A DNA stretch of 63,730 nucleotides from Pseudomonadota bacterium. Its GTDB lineage: Bacteria; Desulfobacterota; Syntrophorhabdia; Syntrophorhabdales; Syntrophorhabdaceae. Under the pieces are notes generated by a model that saw nothing but the letters and a program-made list of their open reading frames with translations, did not search any database and was not told the DNA's origin. Positions 60,760 through 63,730 of this stretch are shown in pieces. Position numbers and translations under genes: made by a program. The DNA lies in assembly GCA_026388315.1 (NCBI GenBank), contig JAPLKA010000052.1:1-63730 (forward strand), read 5' to 3'. Numbering within the stretch: the first letter of the stretch is position 1; every line of letters begins with the position of its first letter.

Positions 60760-62046
60760 ATGTCTATGAAATTCTTTATCCACACAACAGGTTGTAAGGC
60801 AAATCAGTGGGATTCTTATGTAATGAAGAACAAACTGAGAGATGCAGGTCTGGCTCTCAGCTCATTGCTCCATGCCGATTTTATCATCATCAATGCATGC
60901 ACGGTAACAGAGGGAGCGGAGAGGGATATCCGGAGATTTATCAACCGTTGCAGAAGGACGAATAAAACAGGGAAAATCATACTTGCAGGATGCCATTCTC
61001 AGGCATATCCCGGAAGCACATTCGGAGCAGACATAATACTGGGTCAGAATGAAAAATTCAATGTGGAAAAATTTCTTGAGAAAAAAGGGTGTTTTGTCGA
61101 AGGCAGAGGTGAATTTTCTCTTGAAGGAATGCCTGTCATTACCGGGGGGCTGCAGGAAGGCAAAACGAGATTCTTTTTTAAGATTCAGGATGGTTGCGAC
61201 AAATTTTGCAGCTATTGTATCGTCCCGTATGCGCGGGGGATACCAAGAAGCCGGCCTGCCGGAGAGGTGCTGGAGTTTCTCAGGGATTTAAAAGAAAAGG
61301 GTATTAAAGAGGTGGTATTAACCGGTATAGAAATATCTGCCTACCACGACCCTGTAACCGGTTCAGACTTAAAAGAGTTATTGCGAACCCTTGAACATCA
61401 TGAAACACCGGAACGCATACGATTAAGCTCGATAGATCCCTTGTATGTTGATGATGATTTTATAGACATTGTCGCATCATCAAAAAAGATCGCAAAAAGC
61501 CTTCATATCCCCCTCCAGAGCGGGTCTGACAGGATTCTTGCGCTCATGAAGAGAAATTACACGCAGGCATATATAAGGAAAATTTTGGAGAGGTTGAACA
61601 GGAAAATCCCTGATATAGGAATTGGAATGGATGTTATTACAGGCTTTCCAACAGAAGACAAAAAGGCCTTTGAAGAGACATGCAGCTTCCTCGAATCCGT
61701 TGATATTTACTACCTCCATGTTTTCCCCTTCTCGGTAAGAGCGGGAACGGAAGCATCATTAATGGAAGGAAGTGTCCCTGAGGGCGTTAAAAAAGAAAGG
61801 GTGCGCATGCTGAAAAGACTGGATACCGAAAAGAGGCAGGCATTCTATCAACGTTTCATGGATGCCGATGTGTTGATTGTCCCTGAAGGAAAGCTCTATA
61901 AAGGTTTATATATGAGGGGGTATACGGACAATTACATCCCTGTGCACATCCCCTGTGAAAAAACCCTTGAAAATAAGCTTGTGAAGGTTACAATAACAGG
62001 GATGGATGATGGCCTGGTGATGGGAAGAACAGTGAACAGTGAATAG
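60760..62046 (+). CDS. mtaB: tRNA-t6A37 methylthiotransferase MtaB (MiaB-like)
   Basis: The 428-residue radical SAM enzyme has the N-terminal cluster-binding UPF0004 domain (TTGCKANQWDS, NACTVTEGAERD, LAGCHSQ), the radical SAM motif CDKFCSYC with VPYARG, and a C-terminal TRAM-like region. The N-x-C-K-A-N-x-x-D start marks the MtaB subgroup that converts t6A to ms2t6A in tRNA. The last codons TVNSE and stop come from the TAGTGAA array, as in sucC. Confidence 0.92.
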   Translation: MSMKFFIHTTGCKANQWDSYVMKNKLRDAGLALSSLLHADFIIINACTVTEGAERDIRRFINRCRRTNKTGKIILAGCHSQAYPGSTFGADIILGQNEKFNVEKFLEKKGCFVEGRGEFSLEGMPVITGGLQEGKTRFFFKIQDGCDKFCSYCIVPYARGIPRSRPAGEVLEFLRDLKEKGIKEVVLTGIEISAYHDPVTGSDLKELLRTLEHHETPERIRLSSIDPLYVDDDFIDIVASSKKIAKSLHIPLQSGSDRILALMKRNYTQAYIRKILERLNRKIPDIGIGMDVITGFPTEDKKAFEETCSFLESVDIYYLHVFPFSVRAGTEASLMEGSVPEGVKKERVRMLKRLDTEKRQAFYQRFMDADVLIVPEGKLYKGLYMRGYTDNYIPVHIPCEKTLENKLVKVTITGMDDGLVMGRTVNSE

Positions 62047-62072
62047 TGAATAGTAAATAGTAAATAGTGAAG
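62029..62072 (+). repeat. TAGTGAA heptamer array supplying the mtaB stop
   Basis: Five or six heptamers (with variants AACAGTG and TAGTAAA) cross the end of mtaB. The stop TAG at 62044-62046 belongs to the array. Confidence 0.75.
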
Positions 62073-62159
62073 AGTCGAAGTTGCGAAATTACGAGGATGG
62101 GAAGATGGGAAGGGGAGGAAGGCAGGCTGCAAGCTGGAGGTTTGGAGTTTTATAAGAAA

Positions 62160-62209
62160 GATGATTAGAGGATTGGAGGTTTGGAAGGTTAGCTAAACAT
62201 CTAATCATC
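62160..62209. repeat. 10-bp inverted repeat in the mtaB-yggT gap
   Basis: GATGATTAGA (62160-62169) and TCTAATCATC (62200-62209) form exact arms around 30 bp. No T-run follows directly, so it is not a clear terminator. The GGGTTCAA octamer follows near 62222. Confidence 0.5.
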
Positions 62210-62286
62210 CGACCCCTTGGTCCCTTGAACCCTTTTTTCTGTTATGAGTTGCGAGTGGATAGTTATTATTACACACGAGGTGAATT

Positions 62287-62586
62287 ATGTTTGTATTTGG
62301 AAATTTGTTTTCGGGAATAGCTTATGTTTTAGATATGTTGCTCAATCTATACTTCTGGATTATCTTCGCACGTGCAATACTTTCATGGATAAGACCCGAT
62401 CCCTATAACCCTATTGTGAAGATTATATGCAAGCTTGTAGACCCGGTTACCTACAGGATTTCAAAGATTATCCCGACGAGGATCGGAATGGTTGATATAG
62501 CCCCTTTTGTTCTTATGCTGGCTATCATTTTTGCACAAAAGTTTCTTGTAGCCACGCTTTTCGATTTTGGAGCGAGGATGAAGTAA
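62287..62586 (+). CDS. YggT-family membrane protein
   Basis: The 99-residue protein has two pairs of hydrophobic helices and the family motif FARAILSWIRPDPYNPIV with PFVLMLAIIFAQKF near the end. ACGAGGTGAATT precedes the ATG. The family is linked to cell-division and osmotic phenotypes in other bacteria, but its reaction is unknown. Confidence 0.9.
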   Translation: MFVFGNLFSGIAYVLDMLLNLYFWIIFARAILSWIRPDPYNPIVKIICKLVDPVTYRISKIIPTRIGMVDIAPFVLMLAIIFAQKFLVATLFDFGARMK

Positions 62587-62623
62587 TTATCGGTAATGTC
62601 AAAAAAAATATGAATTTTTTTCT

Positions 62624-62830
62624 TTTTTTAGCCGCAGACGGACGCAGACAAAAGCTGGACAGTATTTTATATCGGCTGCCGACCTGGCACCCGATATACT
62701 CCATGCCCTTCGGGCAGAGTGATAATTTAATATATTCGCCCGTTAGGGCTGAATATTTGATAGGCGGCAATGTCGCCGGCTATCAAAAAAACTATTCACA
62801 AGCATTTGTCTGCATTTGTCGAGCGTAAGC
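62624..62830 (+). repeat. Dispersed multi-hairpin repeat, family 1, copy 2
   Basis: This matches the reverse complement of 7995-8205. The long hairpin here is GATAG-G-CGGC (62759-62768), loop AATGTC, GCCG-G-CTATC (62775-62784), a different stem from copy 1 around a near-identical loop. The ends contain GCAGACAAAAGCT and AGCATTTGTCTGC, which are imperfect inverses of each other. It fills most of the 443-bp gap between yggT and the toxin gene. Confidence 0.75.
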
Positions 62831-62993
62831 CTGCCCTGTGTAAAGAATTACCCTGAGGCAAGCCTTTGTGTGTCAAGCCGATGGGCAATGCAGTTGGTAT
62901 CTATTTCACCGGGGCGGGCGGCAAAAAGGTATTTTCCTGAAACTAACCTGGCACGATACAGGCATTAAAAAAACTTGACAGATTGATTGTTGC

Positions 62994-63021
62994 TTGACAA
63001 TATTATGATACCGTATATAGT
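62994..63021 (+). promoter_or_regulatory. Putative promoter of the PIN/RHH toxin-antitoxin operon
   Basis: TTGACA (62994-62999) and TATAGT (63016-63021) are spaced by 16 bp. The GTG start is at 63030, so the transcript would have almost no leader. ATAC...GTAT around 63009-63023 is a small inverted repeat over the -10 box that could bind the RHH antitoxin. Confidence 0.5.
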
Positions 63022-63029
63022 ATTATAGT

Positions 63030-63455
63030 GTGAGTAAAAAGAAAAGAAGAATTATCCTTGATACAAACGTATTATATGCGGGCCTTTATTCATCAAAGGG
63101 TGCTTCCTTTAAGGTCTTGCAGGCGATAGAAAAAGACAAGGTTAAGACTGTGCTATCAACCACATTGCTGTTTGAATATGAGGATATTCTAAAGAGAAAT
63201 CAAGCAGTTTTGGGGTTATCAGATGAAGAAATTGAAAGGTTGCTGGATTACTTCTGCCTGCAAAGCGAACATCAAAAGATTTATTACTTGTGGCGTCCTT
63301 GCTTGTCTGACCCAAACGATGATCATTTACTGGAATTGGCCGTTGCCTCTGGTACGAGTCTTATTGTGACGCACAATACGAAGGATTTCAGAGGAGCAGC
63401 AAAATTTGGCATAAGATCAATAACACCCAAAGAACTAATGGAGGAAATATCATGA
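63030..63455 (+). CDS. PIN-domain RNase toxin (COG1569 type)
   Basis: The 141-residue protein starts with GTG and has RRIILDTNVLYAGLYSSKGA, an acidic central position (EYEDIL), and DPNDDHLLELAVASG with THNTKDF near the end. These supply the Asp/Glu set of the PIN metal site. It matches the putative TA toxins of the COG1569 PIN family, ribonucleases that inhibit growth. It overlaps the antitoxin start by four bases (ATGA). The toxin gene comes first, which is less common than antitoxin-first. Confidence 0.85.
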   Translation: MSKKKRRIILDTNVLYAGLYSSKGASFKVLQAIEKDKVKTVLSTTLLFEYEDILKRNQAVLGLSDEEIERLLDYFCLQSEHQKIYYLWRPCLSDPNDDHLLELAVASGTSLIVTHNTKDFRGAAKFGIRSITPKELMEEIS

Positions 63456-63688
63456 GTACTTTAAGCCTGCGATTACCCGAATCAATTCATCGGCATATCA
63501 AAGAGGTTGCCAAAACGGAAGGTGTTTCTATTAATCAATTTATATCATCTGCTGTGTCAGAAAAAATCTCTGCGTTGATGACAGAAGACTATTTAAAGGG
63601 CAGAGCAAAAAGGGCGAAAAAGGATGATTTAGGAAAAATACTGTCCAAGACTCCTAACCGTAAACCATTACCCGGTGATGAACTATGA
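63452..63688 (+). CDS. RHH/HicB-like antitoxin
   Basis: The 78-residue protein starts STLSLRLPESIHRHIKEVAK and EGVSINQFISSAVSEKI, a ribbon-helix-helix DNA-binding fold as in HicB and CopG families. The charged tail (about 45-78, GRAKRAKKDDLGKIL) would wrap the toxin. It is intact and translationally coupled to the PIN toxin. It probably represses its own promoter. Confidence 0.87.
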   Translation: MSTLSLRLPESIHRHIKEVAKTEGVSINQFISSAVSEKISALMTEDYLKGRAKRAKKDDLGKILSKTPNRKPLPGDEL

Positions 63689-63730
63689 TTTTTGGCTAAC
63701 ACCGTCATACAACGGATCACACAAAAACTG

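Overview
The window reads as chromosomal DNA of a Gram-negative anaerobe of the deltaproteobacterial (Desulfobacterota) type. The signs are lipoproteins and outer-membrane beta-barrel genes, a four-subunit 2-oxoacid:ferredoxin oxidoreductase joined to succinyl-CoA synthetase, UPF0280 and NIL-ferredoxin genes, and many sensor kinases. No rRNA or tRNA gene is visible, so the lineage is an inference.

Layout. 0-4 kb: an IS110 transposase tail, then a histidine kinase / response regulator / HD-GYP signalling operon. 4-9.5 kb: an exported TPR protein behind a perfectly duplicated 111-bp leader, a patatin-like lipase, a stand-alone ParB and a cation exporter. 9.5-24.2 kb: a long accessory region of secreted proteins. 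Its core (10.7-14.35 kb) is a terminator-bounded operon encoding a DUF4384 protein, a glycine-zipper lipoprotein, an exported caspase-like protease and a proline-rich TPR lipoprotein. 24.3-28.8 kb: the conserved rpmH-rnpA-yidD-yidC-jag-mnmE cluster on the minus strand. 29-37 kb: an EF-G-like GTPase, D-aminoacyl-tRNA deacylase, then korD-korA-korB-korC-sucC-sucD, which would convert 2-oxoglutarate through succinyl-CoA to succinate with ferredoxin reduction and NTP formation. 37-42 kb: a damaged HepT/MntA module, a CHASE2 adenylate cyclase operon with an SH3 protein and an M48 protease, and several gene relics. 42-47 kb: a FecR/beta-helix exported protein, an outer-membrane barrel and a membrane J-domain protein. 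48-51 kb: a hybrid histidine kinase split by a frameshift. 51-57 kb: a flippase-like membrane protein, an M48-TPR lipoprotein, small envelope proteins and a diguanylate cyclase. 57-60 kb: cysE, UPF0280, NIL-ferredoxin and nifS, which look like an anaerobic sulfur-assimilation group, followed by a VanX-like dipeptidase, mtaB and yggT. 63 kb: an intact PIN/RHH toxin-antitoxin pair.

Two things stand out. First, in the caspase operon the motif GSKDIVLED occurs in the presumed intersubunit linker of the caspase and again, as two close variants, in the upstream DUF4384 protein. This suggests a protease with its own substrate or regulator exported to the envelope. Second, the genome is very active in making short repeats. 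There are two dispersed families of multi-hairpin repeats whose stems differ between copies. A heptamer array (TAGTGAA) supplies the stop codons of sucC and mtaB. Octamer arrays have entered the ATPase domain of a kinase in frame. Direct duplications of 426, 111 and 57 bp and many truncated relics (ParB, VapBC, HepT, four-helix-bundle protein, cNMP-binding domain, HTH antitoxin) fit the same picture.
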